From Planctomycetota bacterium (GTDB lineage Bacteria; Planctomycetota; Planctomycetia; Gemmatales; Gemmataceae), in contig JACPZP010000206.1 in the NCBI GenBank assembly GCA_016195405.1, forward strand, positions 1 through 46,503: a stretch of DNA of 46,503 bases, in the 5' to 3' direction. The translations under genes were made by a program, and so were the position numbers. Shown in pieces: positions 44,905 to 46,503 of this stretch (positions within the stretch are counted from its first letter, which is position 1; each line of letters begins with the position of its first letter). The notes beneath the pieces were generated by a model. The model worked only from the letters and a program-made list of their open reading frames with translations, searched no databases and was not told the origin of the DNA.

Positions 44905-46503
44905 TCAATCGGTCCTGCCATCGTTCGCCACCAGCACCACCTCTTGATGGCGATACAAATCCTGATGCCGGCCAAGCTCGCGGCAGCTGTTTGGCGCATT
45001 GGCGGCGAGTTTGTCCCATGTCGCCGCCGGTACGAACAAAAAGACGCCGACCGCGCCACGGCTGATATCGGGATAGCGGAGAAATGCCAAAGCGTCGTGT
45101 TCGGTTGCGAGGTGCATGATGTCGCGCTGGACGTAGAAGTTGAGGCTGGGCAGATATTCGACATCCAACGTTCCCACGCGCAGATCACGATCACGTCGTA
45201 AGCCTTCCGCTGCTTCGACGAGCGGCTGCGGCGCTTTGACGTCGTTGAAGATCGCGCTGGCCCACGCCGCCAGCGGGCCCAAAAAGACCAGCGTTCCGAT
45301 CGTCATACTGATTACGGCGCCATCGCGCCGGCCGCGTCGCAGGAACCACCATGCCGCAGCGGCCGCGAGAAGCGGCGCCAACCCAATGACAGCCCACCCC
45401 TCCAAACCAGGAATCATGCGCTTTGGCGCGATCGGCCCGGACAAGGCTCCCGATGCGACCAGCAGACCGGTCGCCGTTCCTACTCCCACAAGCGCTAAAC
45501 AGACCAGCCCCGCGGGCATCAGCCAACGTGCCGGAGCGATCTCGCGGCGCCGCCAACGATCGAAGAATCGCGCCGTCAACAAAGCGCAGGGCGTCGCCAC
45601 CGGCAAGACGTAGTTAGGCAACTTGGTCGCCGACAGCGAAAAAAACACCAGATAGACGCCGATCCAAACAAGAAGAAAACGATAGCCCGCGGCTGAGTTA
45701 CATTCGGCCTCCGCCAAGGTCGCCCATGTTTTCTCGAAGCGCGCCCATGGCCGCCGCATCATCGACCAGCCGCCGTACCAGAGCGCTAGTCCGAGAAAGA
45801 TCGACCAGGGTGCGAAGCCCACGAGCAGCACGGCCGGGAAGTACAGAGGCGAACCGTCATGATGCTCCATCGGGCTGAGGAAGCGGTTGACATTGTGGTT
45901 CATCAGGAAGCCGCGCAGGAAGTCGGCCTTGGTTTCGAGCGCCACCCAGATGTACCACGGCAAGGCGACCAGGCACCAAGCAAGCAACATCCAGCCCACG
46001 CCGCGATGAAGACAAACACGCAGCTTTCCTTCCCATAGCAGAAAAACAAAGACGATAGCGCAGGGCAGCACGAGGCCGACTGGTCCCTTGGCGAGCACGG
46101 CCAACCCCGAAGCGGCGCCCATAGCGACGAACCACCACGTGCGCGGCTTTTCATAGCCCAGCCAAAAGATCACGAGCGTCCACAGCGTTAGTGCGTTGAG
46201 AAGCGAATCGGGATTGGCGAAACGAGCAGCCCCGCACAACATTGGCGTACAGGCCACGATCAAGCCGCCCAAGAAACCGGTGGCGGCGTTGAACATCCGC
46301 CGGCCCAGCTCGTAGCACAGGCAGACGGCAAGTATCGCGGCGAGCGCCGAGGGAAGCCTGGCCGCGAACTCGTTGACGCCGAACGTTGCATAGGCGAAGA
46401 CCTGCAGCCAGTAGAGCAAGGCGGGTTTGTCGACGCGGAGCTTGGCGTTGAACGTCGGAACGATGTACCTGCCCGATTCGAGCATCTCCCATGCGGCCGT
46501 GGC
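44905..46503 (-). CDS. GT39-type (ArnT/PMT-like) membrane glycosyltransferase, N-terminus outside window
   Basis: The frame is open to the right edge (visible start ATAAWEMLESGRYIVPTFNA), so the N-terminal first helix and the catalytic DE(A/R) loop lie outside. 532 residues are visible. The segment EMLESGRYIVPTFNAKLRVDKPALLYWLQVFAYATFGVNEFAARLPSAL is the diagnostic first periplasmic loop of family 39 transferases that use polyprenyl-phosphate sugars. About ten membrane helices follow, with ATKLPNYVLPVATPCALL late in the membrane part, as in ArnT. The C-terminal domain (~430-526) is soluble. It probably moves a sugar onto lipid or protein on the outer face of the membrane. No partner gene is in view. 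Confidence 0.88.
   Translation of the reverse strand, partial: ATAAWEMLESGRYIVPTFNAKLRVDKPALLYWLQVFAYATFGVNEFAARLPSALAAILAVCLCYELGRRMFNAATGFLGGLIVACTPMLCGAARFANPDSLLNALTLWTLVIFWLGYEKPRTWWFVAMGAASGLAVLAKGPVGLVLPCAIVFVFLLWEGKLRVCLHRGVGWMLLAWCLVALPWYIWVALETKADFLRGFLMNHNVNRFLSPMEHHDGSPLYFPAVLLVGFAPWSIFLGLALWYGGWSMMRRPWARFEKTWATLAEAECNSAAGYRFLLVWIGVYLVFFSLSATKLPNYVLPVATPCALLTARFFDRWRRREIAPARWLMPAGLVCLALVGVGTATGLLVASGALSGPIAPKRMIPGLEGWAVIGLAPLLAAAAAWWFLRRGRRDGAVISMTIGTLVFLGPLAAWASAIFNDVKAPQPLVEAAEGLRRDRDLRVGTLDVEYLPSLNFYVQRDIMHLATEHDALAFLRYPDISRGAVGVFLFVPAATWDKLAANAPNSCRELGRHQDLYRHQEVVLVANDGRTD

Noticed and set aside
44731..45201. 156-codon plus-strand frame opposite the GT39 gene
   Set aside because: It is antisense to a clear membrane protein and its residues show no domain; most of it mirrors the GT39 codons.

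Overview
The window looks like part of a planctomycete chromosome, probably from the Gemmata/Isosphaera side of the phylum. The evidence is a GC-rich sequence carrying a PVC-type cytochrome c dehydrogenase, a PVC small basic protein, a TPR-tailed Ser/Thr kinase, a GYF_2/PPC protein, two ECF sigma genes each followed by a giant alpha-2-macroglobulin (A2M) protein, and a mraZ-rsmH cluster not followed by ftsL. Species assignment is inference. Both edges cut genes: a secreted protein on the left and a GT39 glycosyltransferase on the right.

Layout. 1-9.1 kb is a signalling block: partial exported protein, Ser/Thr kinase, cytoplasmic subtilase, receiver+GAF regulator, a lipoprotein on the other strand, an anti-sigma-type ATPase fused to a GNAT acetyltransferase, and a GYF_2 membrane protein. 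9.1-11.9 kb is the classic rpsO-pnp pair. 12.1-15.4 kb is accessory in character: MazF-like toxin and antitoxin, DUF4272, a 5'-truncated DUF4419 gene and a RepA-like ATPase. 15.8-18.0 kb is an NDH-SelD fusion, divergent from a small basic protein gene. 18.7-23.1 kb is ECF sigma plus A2M protein, copy 1. 23.1-30.5 kb holds PPK2, a small membrane protein, leuS, a dehydrogenase, an MFS transporter and a secreted protein. 30.7-40.0 kb is the minus-strand series PVC cytochrome, ECF sigma, A2M protein copy 2. 40.4-41.2 kb has an RRM protein and a small lipoprotein. 41.2-44.5 kb is a rudimentary dcw cluster: mraZ, rsmH, and a LysM protein in the ftsL slot.

Most interesting system. The window has two paralogous modules in which an ECF sigma factor (both 184 aa) is followed by one very large protein. 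That protein combines an anti-sigma-like N-terminus, a membrane segment, macroglobulin domains, a second pair of membrane segments and an A2M domain. Copy 1 keeps Cys/His zinc-finger residues but lacks the thioester domain. Copy 2 has lost the Cys ligands but carries a C-F-E-Q thioester motif. This suggests a transmembrane sensor in which an extracytoplasmic protease trap is wired to a sigma factor.

A second theme is dispersed palindromic repeats. At least four families occur between genes. One copy is read in frame inside the ATPase-GNAT gene, one supplies the stop codon of the MFS gene, and one 56-bp family sits 1 and 3 nt after stop codons in both of its copies.
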